NCBI RefSeq assembly: GCF_013282745.1 | Contig: NZ_CP054044.1 | Span: forward strand, 3,658,001-3,722,000 | DNA from: Yersinia bercovieri ATCC 43970 | GTDB taxonomy: Bacteria; Pseudomonadota; Gammaproteobacteria; Enterobacterales; Enterobacteriaceae | DNA length: 64,000 nucleotides | Reading direction: 5' to 3' | Shown: piece by piece, positions 21,006-31,909 of the stretch | How the letters are laid out: each line of letters opens with the position of its first letter | Numbering within the stretch: the stretch's first letter is position 1 | Notes under the pieces: generated by a model | Told to the model about the DNA's origin: nothing | The model's database searches: none | What the model saw: only the letters and a program-made list of their open reading frames with translations | Position numbers and translations under genes: made by a program

Positions 21006-22021
21006 CAGCGTAATACCTCCGCCAGCCAGTGGTGAACTTGCAACAGCTCAGCCTGTGACTCAGGGAAATCAGCACCTAACTGCTGGCAGACCGCATGGAT
21101 GGCCTCAGGGCGATAGCTCACGCCTTGTAACCGTTCTGCTAGCGCCTCCAGCGGTGCTGGGTTCAAACTGTCGGTGAATATTTGGCAGCGATCAATCGCA
21201 CCGTGTAATACATCAAAATGTAGCTCAATTCCGCCCCAAACAAAGCGAGTATCGACTAAATGGCTAAAAGCCGGGGCTTGGCCAAAGTTCCACTCCCAAC
21301 TGCTCTGTTTGGCAAATTGTTCAGTGAAGCCGGGCAGGTCTGGCAAAACTTGTGGCGAGATTATCTCTGCGGCGACTTCTTCATGGTAATAATCGAAGAA
21401 TGCCTGCTTAATGGCGGCGCAAATCTGCTGGTGGTTAACTCCCGGCAACAGCTCCACCAAATTGGTGACTCGGGAGCGCACTGAGGTAATGCCTTTGGCC
21501 TGCAATTTTTTGGGATCGGGATTCAGGTAATCAGCTAAACGATTGAGGTCAGCGCTCAGTAATAGCGTGCCATGGTGAAAACCACGATCCTTGGTCTCTT
21601 TGTAAGCGGAACCCGAAACTTTGCGCTCACCATCCCCCTTAACCACCACTAAGTCATTACGCCCGGAAGCTGTGGCCTGGATCCCTAGCGAGGCCAAGGC
21701 ATTGAGAATAATTTGAGTTGATATTGTTTTATCGTATTCCGGTTTACCGGCCATAAAAGTGAAGCAGCTGTTGCCCAAATCATGAAATACCGCCCCGCCG
21801 CCACTGCTGCGGCGCGCCAGCTTCACGCCATCTTGTTCCATGCGCCGTGTATTGCACTCCTTCCACGGATTCTGAGCGCGACCGATGACCACGGTATTAG
21901 AATTTTGCCACAAAAACAGTACCCGCTGATCCGGAGACATTTGGCGAAAAATGCACTCTTCTACTGCCAGATTAAACCAGGGATCATAAGAATCAGAAAT
22001 GAGTAAGCGCAGGGATGACAT
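21005..22021 (-). CDS. lplA: LplA, lipoate-protein ligase A
   Basis: LplA activates free lipoate with ATP to lipoyl-AMP and attaches it to the E2 and GcvH lipoyl domains. The 338-aa protein matches E. coli LplA in length. The lipoate-binding motif [15 protein letters not shown] is visible around residues 70-84, followed by [21 protein letters not shown]. The stop codon overlaps the selO start by one base, so the two genes are translationally coupled. In E. coli, lplA lies elsewhere and this slot holds ydiV. Confidence 0.95.
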   Translation of the reverse strand: MSSLRLLISDSYDPWFNLAVEECIFRQMSPDQRVLFLWQNSNTVVIGRAQNPWKECNTRRMEQDGVKLARRSSGGGAVFHDLGNSCFTFMAGKPEYDKTISTQIILNALASLGIQATASGRNDLVVVKGDGERKVSGSAYKETKDRGFHHGTLLLSADLNRLADYLNPDPKKLQAKGITSVRSRVTNLVELLPGVNHQQICAAIKQAFFDYYHEEVAAEIISPQVLPDLPGFTEQFAKQSSWEWNFGQAPAFSHLVDTRFVWGGIELHFDVLHGAIDRCQIFTDSLNPAPLEALAERLQGVSYRPEAIHAVCQQLGADFPESQAELLQVHHWLAEVLR

Positions 22022-22112
22022 AAACAGGGCTCCGAACCAGAATAAGCAGCAACTAAGATAGCATAACCCACAGTGATATCTTCAGCTTCAGCCTATTGAT
22101 GCAATACCCTAT

Positions 22113-22577
22113 TTAGATGCGACGCGCTTGCCAGTAGACACGTTTCCAGTACACATTTTCCAGTGATGAGCGGATAACGCCTTTACTGGTTGAGGCATGG
22201 ATGAATTCGTCATTGGTATCGTAAATGCCAACATGCAACCCATTCTGCCCACTGCCGGTTTTGAAGAAGACTAAATCGCCGGGCATCAGATCATCACGAG
22301 AGACTTTAGTCCCTAACGTGGTTTGTGCCACTGTGGTGCGGGGCAATTGCATATCAAAACGATCGCGGAAGGTGCGGTAAACAAAGCCAGAACAATCAAC
22401 GCCACCTTGATCCAGCCCGCCATTTCGATACGGCGTGCCTTCCCATTGACGTAACTGCTCATTCAGTTTGGCAACCACCACAATAGAATCAGACAAGTGG
22501 CCACTGGGTGCCGGTGCATGGCTGCTACAGCCAGCAAGAATCATGCTGATCAGAAAGATCCAAAAACGCATCCGCAT
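22113..22577 (-). CDS. nlpC: NlpC, NlpC/P60-family lipoprotein peptidase
   Basis: This 154-aa putative outer-membrane lipoprotein has a signal peptide ending in the lipobox LAGC (Cys about 17). The NlpC/P60 catalytic triad is present: Cys in GGVDCSGFVYRTF, His in NGLHVGIYDT and a second His in EFIHASTSKG. The family cleaves gamma-D-Glu-DAP type peptide bonds in peptidoglycan; the exact substrate of this member is unsettled. In E. coli it follows btuD; here the arn operon lies between them. Confidence 0.93.
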   Translation of the reverse strand: MRMRFWIFLISMILAGCSSHAPAPSGHLSDSIVVVAKLNEQLRQWEGTPYRNGGLDQGGVDCSGFVYRTFRDRFDMQLPRTTVAQTTLGTKVSRDDLMPGDLVFFKTGSGQNGLHVGIYDTNDEFIHASTSKGVIRSSLENVYWKRVYWQARRI

Positions 22578-22720
22578 CGATATTCCACCCAGGGTGAGGC
22601 TTAGCCAATTCGCCGCACAGTGAACTGTTTGACGTTATATCTGGCTAGCGAAAGGCACCAGTAGGGTTAATTTAGCTATCGAGTATGGAAAAAACAAGTG
22701 ATATGAATGAGATAATAGGT

Positions 22721-23107
22721 TTAAGCGCCTTTTATCGGCTTAGTATTTATCAACCAGATACCCAGCAGAATAAAAACTGCCCCCATGGTTTTCAGTAAAG
22801 TCGCGGGTTCATTAAACCAAGGAAGCAGTACGGCGGCCAGATAGACCAGTGCATAGCTAAGGCTCAGTAACGGATAGGCTCGATTGAGCGGCAGGTATCT
22901 TAACGCAAAAAACCAGCACAACATTGATAAAGCATAGCCCGTCAGCCCACAGATGACGGCGATGAGTTGGCTTAGGTGATTAGCTAAGAATTCGAAATTA
23001 ATATCAGCCAATGAGATCAACGGGGTATGCATCATGCCCCACTTCAGCATTAACTGGGCCACAGTCACCAGCATCACGCTGCCAATGCCCCACAGATAGC
23101 CTTTCAT
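22721..23107 (-). CDS. arnF: ArnF, undecaprenyl-phospho-L-Ara4N flippase subunit
   Basis: ArnF is the second half of the small heterodimeric flippase that moves undecaprenyl-P-aminoarabinose across the inner membrane. The chosen ATG ([11 protein letters not shown]) overlaps the arnE stop by one base (TGATG) and gives 128 aa, as in E. coli. Four hydrophobic segments are visible, in the EamA/SMR pattern. The longer open frame would overlap arnE by 18 codons. Confidence 0.92.
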   Translation of the reverse strand: MKGYLWGIGSVMLVTVAQLMLKWGMMHTPLISLADINFEFLANHLSQLIAVICGLTGYALSMLCWFFALRYLPLNRAYPLLSLSYALVYLAAVLLPWFNEPATLLKTMGAVFILLGIWLINTKPIKGA

Positions 23108-23448
23108 CAGCGCCAACTTATTAATAGGATGCCAAACATAATAGCGGCAATCCCTAGCCAATGGCGGGGTGTCGCCTTCTCGCCATAAAACAGCTGTGCG
23201 GCCAGCGTGACCAGCACGAAATTAAAGCTCAGTAGCGGATAGGCCACACTCAGCGGCAGATGTTGCAGTAACCGTAACCACAGCAACATCCCCAAACCGA
23301 GCAGCATGATGGCGGCGGCAAGCCAGCGCAGTGTCGGGGCCAGCCGCGCTTTCGGCGACCGCTCCCAGCATTGCGCGGCTTGTTTCTGACACAATTGGCC
23401 CGCGCAGGTCAATAAACTGACCATGACCAATAGCAGGTAACTTGTCAT
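23107..23448 (-). CDS. arnE: ArnE, undecaprenyl-phospho-L-Ara4N flippase subunit
   Basis: This is the 113-aa SMR/EamA-like membrane subunit that works with ArnF. The start [13 protein letters not shown] overlaps the arnT stop as ATGA. Four transmembrane segments are present, and the conserved [19 protein letters not shown] block lies in the middle. The open frame runs six codons further upstream into arnT. Confidence 0.91.
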   Translation of the reverse strand: MTSYLLLVMVSLLTCAGQLCQKQAAQCWERSPKARLAPTLRWLAAAIMLLGLGMLLWLRLLQHLPLSVAYPLLSFNFVLVTLAAQLFYGEKATPRHWLGIAAIMFGILLISWR

Positions 23449-25109
23449 GGTGCCTTTTTGTACCACAAAAGTGCCAAACGATTCATCAGGTTAACCTTAT
23501 CTGCTGCCGGTAAATAGGCCGGAATTGCCTCATCGCGGGATAGTTGCATCACCAAAGATACATCCCCTTGCTGCCTTGCCCTAGCCAGCCATTGACTGAA
23601 ATCTTCGCCGCTGACGAACTGGTTTTTGCTGTCAGCATAGTTCAGCCCATAGGTCAGTTCACCCTTCTCACTGAGCATCAGTATATCGCTACGTTTTAAT
23701 TGCCATGCTAATCCCGCAGCCACCCCCACACTGTCGGCCAGCACGTAGCGACTGCTATTGAGTTCGCTAAAATTATGCTTGATAAAGTTTTGTGGCTGTT
23801 TGGAATCAATGACTTGTTGCGGGATCAAATATCCCACCAGTAAAACAAACAGTAATGGGCACACCGCCGCCCAGCGCCAATGACGCGCATCATTGCGCCA
23901 GGTTATCAAGCCCACCAGCCCCCAGCCGGCAAAGGCAACTGTTCCAAGTACCACTTTTTGATGCTCTTGCGGCCCGTAAGCCACCAGACCACTCACTAGC
24001 CCCACGTCGATAACCAGCACCGCCAATGCACAAACCAATCCAAACAGGAAGTTGATGACACCATTAATCTTGAGCGCACGCATTCGCAAGTTGTTGGCAC
24101 AATCTGTCGCATAGGCGGCCATCAGCATGGATAGCGGTGCCATACACGGCAGGATATAGGTCGGCAGCTTCCCCTTTGCCACACTGAAAAATAGCAACGG
24201 CATCAGTACCCAACTGAGTAAAAAGAACAGCTCAGGTCGTGCTACACGTTCACGCCACCCCTTGAGAAGTGCTCCTGGCAATAGCCCTAACCAGGGTAAA
24301 ACACCCAGGCACAATATCGGCAGGTAGTACCAGAATGGGGCTTTATGTTGCGCATCTTTCTCGGCAAAGCGTTGAATATGCTCAATCCAGAAGAAGTAGT
24401 GCCAAAAATCAGGCTCGCGTTGTGCAATTGCCAATGCCCACGGCAAACTCAATAGCACCGCACTCACTATCGCGATTGGGCCAAAAATAAGCAGCTCTTT
24501 TACCCGTTTTTGCTGTATCACTATGGGCAGTACAGAGATGACGGGGATCGCCAACGCCAGAAAACCTTTGGTCATAAAACCCATCCCACAAGCAAGGCCG
24601 AGCAGCAGATATGCTCCAGCCTTCTGCGTCGACGTCTCTGCCCGCAGTGTGAGATAAAAACAGACCATTGAGGCGGTTAACCACAATGAGATCATTGGGT
24701 CCAGTACCGCATAAGTCCCGATACCAAACACCAGCAACATAGAGAGATAAATTAGTGTCGCCAGCAGCGACGTAGCACGATTACGCCATAATAACGTCGC
24801 CAGCCAGTAGATTAATATGGCACTCAGCGCGGTGCTAAAAATTGAGCCAAACCGGACGGCGAAATTGGTGTCACCAAATATCCACTGGCTAATATTATTA
24901 AACCAATATCCCGCGATGGGTTTCTCAAAATAACGGATGCCCAGTAGATGCGGTACAATCCAGTCACCACGTTGCAACATCTCCCGGCTAATTTCTGCAT
25001 AGCGCGTTTCGTCAGGTTGCCAAAATAGCCGGCTATTGACCGGTAATAGATATACCAGAGCAAAAAATAGCGACAGCACTACCGCTCCACTTCCTTTTAA
25101 CAGTCTCAT
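23445..25109 (-). CDS. arnT: ArnT, lipid A 4-amino-4-deoxy-L-arabinose transferase
   Basis: ArnT transfers L-Ara4N from the undecaprenyl carrier to the lipid A phosphates on the periplasmic face of the inner membrane, giving polymyxin resistance. The start [11 protein letters not shown] gives 554 aa, the Yersinia ArnT length. The GT-C motif [18 protein letters not shown] (near residue 30), the first-loop KPIAGYWFN and many transmembrane helices precede a C-terminal periplasmic domain. It overlaps arnD and arnE by a few bases. Confidence 0.94.
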   Translation of the reverse strand: MRLLKGSGAVVLSLFFALVYLLPVNSRLFWQPDETRYAEISREMLQRGDWIVPHLLGIRYFEKPIAGYWFNNISQWIFGDTNFAVRFGSIFSTALSAILIYWLATLLWRNRATSLLATLIYLSMLLVFGIGTYAVLDPMISLWLTASMVCFYLTLRAETSTQKAGAYLLLGLACGMGFMTKGFLALAIPVISVLPIVIQQKRVKELLIFGPIAIVSAVLLSLPWALAIAQREPDFWHYFFWIEHIQRFAEKDAQHKAPFWYYLPILCLGVLPWLGLLPGALLKGWRERVARPELFFLLSWVLMPLLFFSVAKGKLPTYILPCMAPLSMLMAAYATDCANNLRMRALKINGVINFLFGLVCALAVLVIDVGLVSGLVAYGPQEHQKVVLGTVAFAGWGLVGLITWRNDARHWRWAAVCPLLFVLLVGYLIPQQVIDSKQPQNFIKHNFSELNSSRYVLADSVGVAAGLAWQLKRSDILMLSEKGELTYGLNYADSKNQFVSGEDFSQWLARARQQGDVSLVMQLSRDEAIPAYLPAADKVNLMNRLALLWYKKAP

Positions 25110-26011
25110 CCTGCACCCTTTATATCTGTCTGGCATCCTAACCAGCCCTCTCGACCTGGAAAGGCTGCGCGTACAACTTTACCCACAGGTAATAAATCCG
25201 AATTCTCGGGTAATAGTTCGCTGAGAGGACAAAACTGGATATTCTGTTTTTTTGCTCGAATCAATAACTGCTCAAACATCTGAGCCTGAGACCCGCCTTC
25301 AACCTCGGCATGGATGGTATAAACCGGCACACCCTGGTCACGTAACATGGCGGCAATAATAAAATCATTAAAATCTTCAGCGCGAACCTCACTCCCCACC
25401 ACTTCATCGTAAGTCGGTAAAGTGACGGGGATCTGGACACTGCCTAAGCTGCCATCTGGCAGTTGTGGCCGGAAGGGGTGGGTACCACGACAATCGCTGT
25501 TATAACGGAAAGAAAATGGCTGTTTTACCGCTAAAACACGTTCATCGGCACGCCAACCCGCAGCTGCGGAGCAGGTAATCGGCTGCTGAATGCTCCGTTC
25601 TAATGCATCCACCCCCAATTGCACCTGCTCCGCCAGTTGCTGCATTGACCACGACGCAACTTTAGCCTGCCAGCCTTGGTGATCCCATGCGTGTAAGCCG
25701 ACTTCATGCCCCGCCTGTAGCGTGCTTTTCATCACTGGCCCAAGGTCTTCAGCTATCTTTTTACCCGGCCAGGCGGTACCGGCCAGTAAAATATCCCAGC
25801 CATAAAGTGAGGCGGCGTTAGATCGCAGCATTTTCCACAGAAAACGCGGTCGGAAAAGACGCCATAAATGGCGCCCCATGTTATCCGGCCCGACACTAAA
25901 GAAGAAGCTGGCGCTAACATCATGCTTTGCCAATACGGCCAACAGTGAGGGTACGCCTTCCTTGGTGCCACGGTAGGTATCAACATCAATCCTCAGGCCA
26001 ACTTGCTTCAT
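25106..26011 (-). CDS. arnD: ArnD, 4-deoxy-4-formamido-L-arabinose-phosphoundecaprenol deformylase
   Basis: ArnD removes the formyl group from undecaprenyl-P-L-Ara4FN, making the pathway irreversible. The 301-aa protein has the NodB polysaccharide-deacetylase pattern: metal-binding RIDVDTY near the N-terminus and [10 protein letters not shown] for the HxxxH motif. Ends overlap arnA and arnT (ATGA-type junctions), consistent with one arn transcript. Confidence 0.94.
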   Translation of the reverse strand: MKQVGLRIDVDTYRGTKEGVPSLLAVLAKHDVSASFFFSVGPDNMGRHLWRLFRPRFLWKMLRSNAASLYGWDILLAGTAWPGKKIAEDLGPVMKSTLQAGHEVGLHAWDHQGWQAKVASWSMQQLAEQVQLGVDALERSIQQPITCSAAAGWRADERVLAVKQPFSFRYNSDCRGTHPFRPQLPDGSLGSVQIPVTLPTYDEVVGSEVRAEDFNDFIIAAMLRDQGVPVYTIHAEVEGGSQAQMFEQLLIRAKKQNIQFCPLSELLPENSDLLPVGKVVRAAFPGREGWLGCQTDIKGAG

Positions 26012-28011
26012 ACGTGATGATCGTCCTTTGAGCTTTCGTTCAGTTCAAGTACTGCGCCACGCAGGAAGAAATCCAAGGTTTCGGTGACGGTTTGTTGCAA
26101 GGCGACTTCAGGTTGCCAGTGTAAAATGCGGCGCGCATTGCGAATACTTGGCGTGCGGTACTCTACGTCCTGATAGCCTTTCCCATAATAGGCACTGCTT
26201 TCAATATCTTTAAAGCCAGCAAATGGCGGGAAATGGCCGCGTAACTCATGCTCTTCGAAGCTACTCAACAGCATTTCAGCTAACTCACGAATACTGGCTT
26301 CATTGGTTGGGTTACCAATGTTGATAATCTGACCATCACAGCATCCATCACGGTTCTCAATAATACGGAATAGCGCTTCAATGCCATCATGAATATCGGT
26401 AAAGCAGCGTTTTTGCGCACCACCATCAACCAGTTTAATCGGTGAGCCTTCGACCAGATTTAAAATAAGCTGAGTAATGGCGCGGGAGCTACCAATACGC
26501 GCAGCATCAAGATTATCCAAGCGCGGCCCCATCCAGTTGAAAGGACGGAACAGGGTGAATCTTAAATTTTCTTTCGCGCCATAGGCCCAAATCACGCGGT
26601 CCAACAACTGCTTAGAGACGGAGTAGATCCAGCGCTGTTTATTGATCGGCCCCACAATCAGTCGTGAACTATCTTCATCGAACTCTTTATCATCACACAT
26701 ACCATAAACTTCAGATGTGGATGGGAAGACAATACGCTTATTGTATTTAACGCAGTCGCGCACGATCTTCAGATTTTCTTCAAAATCTAATTCGAACACC
26801 CGTAGTGGATTGCGGGTATATTCGATCGGTGTAGCAATAGCAACCAGTGGCAAAATAACGTCACACTTCTTAATGTGGTACTCAATCCATTCGGAATGAA
26901 TACTAATATCCCCCTCCACAAAATGGAAATAGGGGTTATTCAGGAAGCGGCTAATGGCGTCAGAACCAATATCCAGACCATAAACTTCGTAACGGTCATC
27001 GCGTAATAAGCGCTCGGTTAAGTGATTCCCGATAAAGCCATTCACGCCGAGAATTAACACGCGGGTCCGGCGTTTTAGGGTTTTGCTTGGTTTTCTGGCT
27101 AAACGCACGTCAGTGACAATACCCATCTCGAGTGCCAGGCGGTTGCCCTGAACGTACAAACCACTTTCACCTTGACCGGTCACAATCTCCAATGCCCCTT
27201 CACCACAAGCAACAATCAGTGGTGACGTCGACAGCACAGTGCCGGGCAATTTCCCGTGGGCCATATCCAGTGGACGGGCGCGCCAGATGATCAGTTTACG
27301 CTGGCCAAGATAACTGAAAGCACCGGGATAAGGTTCTGTTACGGCACGCACCAGATTATTGATAGCTGATGCTGACTGATGCCAATGAATCTCACCATCT
27401 GCTGCAGTACGACGGCCAAAATAGCTGGCTTCAGCTTCATTTTGTGGCGTCAGAGGCAGTGGCGCTTCTTTCATTTTAGGCAATAAATCACCTAATAAAT
27501 TTTGAGAAGCATCACGCATTTTTCCATGTAATGTTAATGCGGTGTCTGCATCGCTAATGGCAACTTTATATTGACCCACTATCGGGCCTGCATCAGCTTT
27601 TTTTACCATTTGGTGCAGGGTCACACCTGTTTCACTCTCCCCCTTCACCAGCGCCCAGTTAATAGGTGCACGGCCACGATATTTAGGTAACAGCGAGCCG
27701 TGTAAATTAAATGCGCCGCGTGGTGCTAATGACAATATATCGTCACAAAGCATATTGCGATAATAGAAAGAGAATATGATATCAGGTTGCAATTGCTGAA
27801 TACGCTCAATCCACAATGGGTGATTAACATCTTCCGGCGCAAATACCGGTAAATCTAAATCAGCGGCGACACGCGCCACTGAAGTAAAAAAGCGATTTTC
27901 ATTGGGATCATCAGTATGGGTAAATACCGCCTGAATATCGTAACCCGCGTCAACCAGTGCTTTCAGACCTACACAGCCAATATCATGATAGGCAAATACA
28001 ATCGCTTTCAT
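26008..28011 (-). CDS. arnA: ArnA, bifunctional UDP-glucuronate decarboxylase / UDP-Ara4N formyltransferase
   Basis: The 667-aa protein has two domains. The N-terminal formyltransferase (about 1-305) carries the N-x-H motif in [19 protein letters not shown]. The C-terminal SDR decarboxylase has a glycine-rich [12 protein letters not shown], the active-site PSTSEVYG and a YSVSK catalytic pair. It converts UDP-glucuronate to the 4-keto pentose and formylates UDP-L-Ara4N. It overlaps arnC and arnD by 4 bases. Confidence 0.96.
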   Translation of the reverse strand: MKAIVFAYHDIGCVGLKALVDAGYDIQAVFTHTDDPNENRFFTSVARVAADLDLPVFAPEDVNHPLWIERIQQLQPDIIFSFYYRNMLCDDILSLAPRGAFNLHGSLLPKYRGRAPINWALVKGESETGVTLHQMVKKADAGPIVGQYKVAISDADTALTLHGKMRDASQNLLGDLLPKMKEAPLPLTPQNEAEASYFGRRTAADGEIHWHQSASAINNLVRAVTEPYPGAFSYLGQRKLIIWRARPLDMAHGKLPGTVLSTSPLIVACGEGALEIVTGQGESGLYVQGNRLALEMGIVTDVRLARKPSKTLKRRTRVLILGVNGFIGNHLTERLLRDDRYEVYGLDIGSDAISRFLNNPYFHFVEGDISIHSEWIEYHIKKCDVILPLVAIATPIEYTRNPLRVFELDFEENLKIVRDCVKYNKRIVFPSTSEVYGMCDDKEFDEDSSRLIVGPINKQRWIYSVSKQLLDRVIWAYGAKENLRFTLFRPFNWMGPRLDNLDAARIGSSRAITQLILNLVEGSPIKLVDGGAQKRCFTDIHDGIEALFRIIENRDGCCDGQIINIGNPTNEASIRELAEMLLSSFEEHELRGHFPPFAGFKDIESSAYYGKGYQDVEYRTPSIRNARRILHWQPEVALQQTVTETLDFFLRGAVLELNESSKDDHHV

Positions 28012-28991
28012 TTTTCTATTTCCTGATTATTTTCGGTCTGCTCACCGCCGACCACTTTCTGTATGAAATAACGTGGGCGTGCACGTACATCGTTATAAAT
28101 ACGGCCGATATATTCACCGAGTAGCCCCATACCGACGAATTGAGCACCGATGAACATGAACAGCACGGCAAATAGCGTAAAGACACCACCGCCGGCCCAT
28201 TCGGGGCCAAAGACCAAACGCAAAACCACCAGCAGCACCGCCAGCGTGAAGCCAGAGAGTGCAATGACACTGCCGACCAAGCTGAGCAGACGTAGCGGCG
28301 TCGTGGTTAGGCAGGTAATCAGGTCATACATCAGATTGATGAGTTTCATCAGGCTATATTTTGAGTCGCCAAATTCACGTTCAGCATGATGAACAGTAAT
28401 TTCAGTGGTATGGCGGGCAAAGGTATTTGCCAGGATAGGAATAAAGGTACTGCGTTCGTGACAGTGTAACATTGCCTCGACAATATGGCGGCGGTAAGCT
28501 CGTAACATACAGCCATAATCCCCCATTGATTTCCCCGTCGCCCGTTGAATCAGCATGTTGATCATGCGGGAGGCCGTTTTACGAAACAGCGAGTCCTGAC
28601 GGTTGGCGCGCACGGTGCCGACAACGTCATAACCCTCTTCCGCCACAGTGACCAGCCGAGGGATCTCTTCTGGCGGATTTTGCAGATCAGCATCAAGAGT
28701 AATCACCAGATCACCGCTGACCTGATTGAATCCCGCCATAATCGCCGAGTGTTGGCCATAGTTGCGATTAAGTAAAACCGCAATGATGCAGCTATCAGGC
28801 TCATTAGCCGCCACAGTCAAAATATCGGCGGAGTTATCACTGCTGCCATCATCGACCAGAATAATTTCATAAGGTTGAGTGAGTAATTTACAGGCCGCCG
28901 ATGTTCTCTCAATTAATACCGGCAAGCTCTCTTGCTCGTTATAAACCGGGATAACCACGGAGACTTTCTTGATCGCTTTATTTTGTAACAC
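28008..28991 (-). CDS. arnC: ArnC, undecaprenyl-phosphate Ara4FN transferase
   Basis: ArnC is a GT2 glycosyltransferase that loads Ara4FN onto undecaprenyl phosphate. It is 327 aa. The GT2 nucleotide-binding stretch [14 protein letters not shown] and the [10 protein letters not shown] and [12 protein letters not shown] motifs are present, followed by two C-terminal membrane segments (about 235-300). It overlaps arnB by 14 bases and arnA by 4. Confidence 0.95.
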   Translation of the reverse strand: MLQNKAIKKVSVVIPVYNEQESLPVLIERTSAACKLLTQPYEIILVDDGSSDNSADILTVAANEPDSCIIAVLLNRNYGQHSAIMAGFNQVSGDLVITLDADLQNPPEEIPRLVTVAEEGYDVVGTVRANRQDSLFRKTASRMINMLIQRATGKSMGDYGCMLRAYRRHIVEAMLHCHERSTFIPILANTFARHTTEITVHHAEREFGDSKYSLMKLINLMYDLITCLTTTPLRLLSLVGSVIALSGFTLAVLLVVLRLVFGPEWAGGGVFTLFAVLFMFIGAQFVGMGLLGEYIGRIYNDVRARPRYFIQKVVGGEQTENNQEIEK

Positions 28992-30132
28992 GGTGCGGCC
29001 CTATAATAGTTGTCAGTGCATCAACCACCCGATCAACATCGCTATCCAGCATGTCGGGGAAAAGGGGCAATGTGCATAATCTGGCAGAGTTCCATTCGGT
29101 ATGAGGTAAATTCAGCTGTGGGAAACGTTCGCGATAATATTTTTGGGTATGTGCCGCACGAAAATGTAAGCCCGTGCCAATCCCTAACTCTTGCAGTTGC
29201 GCCATCAGCGAATCACGGCTAAGACCACAACGCTCCTCGTCGACGCGGACCATAAATAGATGCCATGCATGTTGATGGGGATAGTGAGGAACAGCCAGTG
29301 GTTGCAAGGGAGAACCCGCTAATGCCGCATGATAGCGAGCGACAAGCTCCTGACGGCGGGCGTTGATTGCAGCTAAGCGCTGGAGTTGCACCACGGCAAT
29401 AGCGGCGTGAATATCCGATAAATTGTATTTATAGCCCGGTTCGACAACTTCAGCCTGTGGGCTGCGGCCCTGAACCTGACGATCAAAAGCATCCACGCCC
29501 AAACCATGAAACTTAAGCCGACGAACTTTCGCCGCTAACTCATCATCATCAGTCGCAATTAAGCCACCTTCAGCACAGGTGATATTTTTGATAGCATGGA
29601 AGGAGAAAATAGCCGTACCTTTTTCGCCAATCCATTGATTTCTATAGCGAGTCCCAACAGCATGGGCCGCGTCTTCAATCAATGGAATCCCTCGTTGCAA
29701 AGCAATAGCTCGCAAAGCATCAAGATCACAGGGTGCGCCGGCGTAATGTACCGGGATAATAGCTTTGGTTTTTGGTGTAATAGCCGCTGCAACATCGGCG
29801 GCGCTGACCATTAACGTGTCGCGATCGACATCAACCATCACCGGCTCCGCGCCGAGTAGCACGATCATGTTTAGGGTTGACACCCAAGTCTGTGACGGCG
29901 TAATCACTTCATCGCCCGGACCAATCCCCAGCGCCATCAGCGTGAGATGCATCCCCGCAGTCGCAGAGCAGACGGCGACCGCATGTTTGCAGCCAAACGT
30001 CGCGCAAAAATCCGTTTCTAACTGCTGATTCTGTGGGCCGGTGGTGATCCAACCAGAACCTAGCACTTTGACTACCGCGTTAATTTCGTCGCTGCCAATC
30101 GCTGGGCGCGAAAAAGGCAAAAAATTCTGCAT
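28978..30132 (-). CDS. arnB: ArnB, UDP-4-amino-4-deoxy-L-arabinose aminotransferase
   Basis: This PLP enzyme makes UDP-L-Ara4N from the 4-keto sugar using glutamate. The 384-aa protein is of the DegT/DnrJ/EryC1 family. The PLP lysine lies in [15 protein letters not shown], with [10 protein letters not shown] upstream. It is the first gene of arnBCADTEF, and the PhoP-like and PmrA boxes lie 53-136 bases upstream of its start. Confidence 0.96.
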   Translation of the reverse strand: MQNFLPFSRPAIGSDEINAVVKVLGSGWITTGPQNQQLETDFCATFGCKHAVAVCSATAGMHLTLMALGIGPGDEVITPSQTWVSTLNMIVLLGAEPVMVDVDRDTLMVSAADVAAAITPKTKAIIPVHYAGAPCDLDALRAIALQRGIPLIEDAAHAVGTRYRNQWIGEKGTAIFSFHAIKNITCAEGGLIATDDDELAAKVRRLKFHGLGVDAFDRQVQGRSPQAEVVEPGYKYNLSDIHAAIAVVQLQRLAAINARRQELVARYHAALAGSPLQPLAVPHYPHQHAWHLFMVRVDEERCGLSRDSLMAQLQELGIGTGLHFRAAHTQKYYRERFPQLNLPHTEWNSARLCTLPLFPDMLDSDVDRVVDALTTIIGPHRVTK

Positions 30133-30184
30133 TAATAAATCCCTAGAGTACTTTGCGCTTCTGGCAACTATAGGCCCGAATAAG

Positions 30185-30201
30185 TTAACGAAAACTAAAC
30201 G
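30185..30201 (-). promoter_or_regulatory. PhoP-box-like site of the arn promoter
   Basis: Read on the minus strand, CGTTTA-N5-CGTTAA resembles the PhoP box (T/G)GTTTA-N5-(T/G)GTTTA with three deviations. It lies between the PmrA box and the arnB start. Direct PhoP control of arn has been described in Y. pestis; the site here is inferred. Confidence 0.5.
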
Positions 30202-30251
30202 CCACTCAGATAGAGTCGTGAGCTACTAGGGGGAAACTCTAGTTCATTAAC

Positions 30252-30268
30252 CTTAAACGAACCTTAAG
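30252..30268 (-). promoter_or_regulatory. PmrA box of the arn promoter
   Basis: Read on the minus strand, CTTAAG-GTTCG-TTTAAG fits the PmrA consensus YTTAAK-N5-YTTAAK at every position. It lies 120-136 bases upstream of arnB, matching PmrA activation of lipid A aminoarabinose genes. Confidence 0.75.
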
Positions 30269-30502
30269 AAAAGAGGGTTTAGCGGATATATTCAAAATAA
30301 TAACCATAAATATCAGATTGAGATTTATCCAAAAAAATCAAAACTATAATAAAATAGATGGCACTCTTTTATCGTGACCACTCAATTAATTAGGCTGCTT
30401 AGAAAATATTGAGGTGAAAGCTATAATAATTATAATTAGAGATTATAAATATGGAATATTGATTATTTGCTAGCGATAGAGAGGAATAAGTCAGCGCAAC
30501 TC

Positions 30503-31264
30503 TTAAATCTTTTTTGTAATAATCCAATTCTGCTGATTAAAACTGTGAATTTGGAAGTCGACTTCGAATACCTCCGATAAGGTAGCGGTTTGCATTACCT
30601 GCTGAGTCTCCCCTTGGGCAAGCACCTTTCCACCCGCCATTAACCACACCTGATCGGCCTGCTGCAAGGTATGGTTAAGATCATGGGCCGTGATAATTGC
30701 GCTACGACCCGTCGCACAAAATTTATGCAGCAATTCATCTAGCGCCACTTTTTGCGCCACATCCAAGCCCGTATAAGGCTCATCAAGCAGTAACAATCGA
30801 CTCTCGGGATTGATATCTGGCCACACTTGCAAGAATATCGCCGCCAAACGAACACGTTGCCACTCACCACCGGAGAGCTGTGACAGCATTCGGGGGAGTT
30901 TGTCGCTCAGGCGTAATTGGTTGCAGAGATAGCCAATCGTCGCCGCTGCCGCATCTGGGTCAACCCCTGCGGGCTGATAAAGCGCAAGATATTGGAAAAC
31001 CGGCATCATGGTCAGCGCCGACTGCTGTTGGCTTAAATAGGCCCGCAACCGGGCCAATTCACGCCCTGAATAGAGAGGTAGAGATTTACCCGCCAGCACA
31101 ATATCTCCAGCCGCAGGTAATAGGCCCGCTACTGCTGCCAGCAGGGTGCTTTTCCCTGCCCCATTCGGGCCAATCACATGAATTTGCCGCCCAGCAGTCA
31201 CCTGAGTAGAAAAAGGTGCAAGGCGGGTATCTACACTGAGATTGCTGAGCTGCAATAGCTTCAA
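30503..31264 (-). CDS. btuD: BtuD, vitamin B12 ABC transporter ATPase
   Basis: This is the ATPase of the BtuC2D2F cobalamin importer. The 253-aa protein has Walker [10 protein letters not shown] (about 33-41), signature LSGGEWQRVRLA, Walker B LLLLDEPYTGLD and a switch His in ITAHDLNH. The GGEWQR signature is the BtuD/FepC importer form. Gene order btuC-btuE-btuD on the minus strand matches E. coli, with a 21-base gap after btuE. Confidence 0.95.
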   Translation of the reverse strand: MKLLQLSNLSVDTRLAPFSTQVTAGRQIHVIGPNGAGKSTLLAAVAGLLPAAGDIVLAGKSLPLYSGRELARLRAYLSQQQSALTMMPVFQYLALYQPAGVDPDAAAATIGYLCNQLRLSDKLPRMLSQLSGGEWQRVRLAAIFLQVWPDINPESRLLLLDEPYTGLDVAQKVALDELLHKFCATGRSAIITAHDLNHTLQQADQVWLMAGGKVLAQGETQQVMQTATLSEVFEVDFQIHSFNQQNWIITKKI

Positions 31265-31285
31265 AATGACTTTTTCATCCGTAAA

Positions 31286-31840
31286 TCAGTGACTAGCCAA
31301 TGCTTGCGTAATGGCGGCAATCAGCAGCGGATCTTCTGGCGTCATATCAGGCGCAAAGCGCTCAAGCACCACGCCATCGCGGCTAATCAGGAACTTTTCA
31401 AAATTCCACAGAATATCACCCGCTTGTTTTGGCTCACGCCCTTTGCTCGCTAACCGCTGATAAAACTCGCTCCCTTCAGGTTTTACCGCCACCGATTTAG
31501 CGGCGATCAACTGCTGATAGAGTGGGTGCCGTTGTGGGCCATTGACTTCGATTTTACTGAACATCGGGAATTCAACACCAAATGTCCCGCGGCAAAAAGC
31601 CTGGATCTCCTCATCACTGCCCGGTTCCTGCCCGGCAAACTCATTGCTGGGGAAACCTAAGACCTCAAAACCTTGCCCATGATAGGTTTTATAAAGACTC
31701 TCTAGCCCTTCATACTGCTTAGTCAGACCACACTGAGAGGCCACATTAACCACTAACAGAACCGAACCTTTATACTTTTCTAGTTGCACCGATTGATGAT
31801 CAATGGTGTTGACTGGGATGGAATAAATTGGATTACTCAT
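31286..31840 (-). CDS. btuE: BtuE, glutathione/thioredoxin peroxidase
   Basis: BtuE reduces hydroperoxides and is a non-selenium glutathione peroxidase family member. It is 184 aa. The peroxidatic Cys lies in VVNVASQCGLTKQYEGL, with the family GFPSNEFAGQEPGSDEEI and the WNFEKFL block near the C-terminus. Despite the operon name it is not needed for B12 transport in E. coli. Confidence 0.94.
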   Translation of the reverse strand: MSNPIYSIPVNTIDHQSVQLEKYKGSVLLVVNVASQCGLTKQYEGLESLYKTYHGQGFEVLGFPSNEFAGQEPGSDEEIQAFCRGTFGVEFPMFSKIEVNGPQRHPLYQQLIAAKSVAVKPEGSEFYQRLASKGREPKQAGDILWNFEKFLISRDGVVLERFAPDMTPEDPLLIAAITQALASH

Positions 31841-31909
31841 CAGGAAGGCCCCTTATTCAGCAATGAAAAACAGATAAACTGACAATAATATGAATGGGTA
31901 ACAGGCCGA

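Larger units (their letters stand above)
30133..30502. other. arn promoter region and btuD 3' flank
   Basis: This is a 370-base AT-rich region. The arnB-proximal 140 bases carry the PhoP-like and PmrA boxes. The part from about 30280 to 30500 is very AT-rich, with no ORF and no clear btuD terminator that I could identify. Confidence 0.5.
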
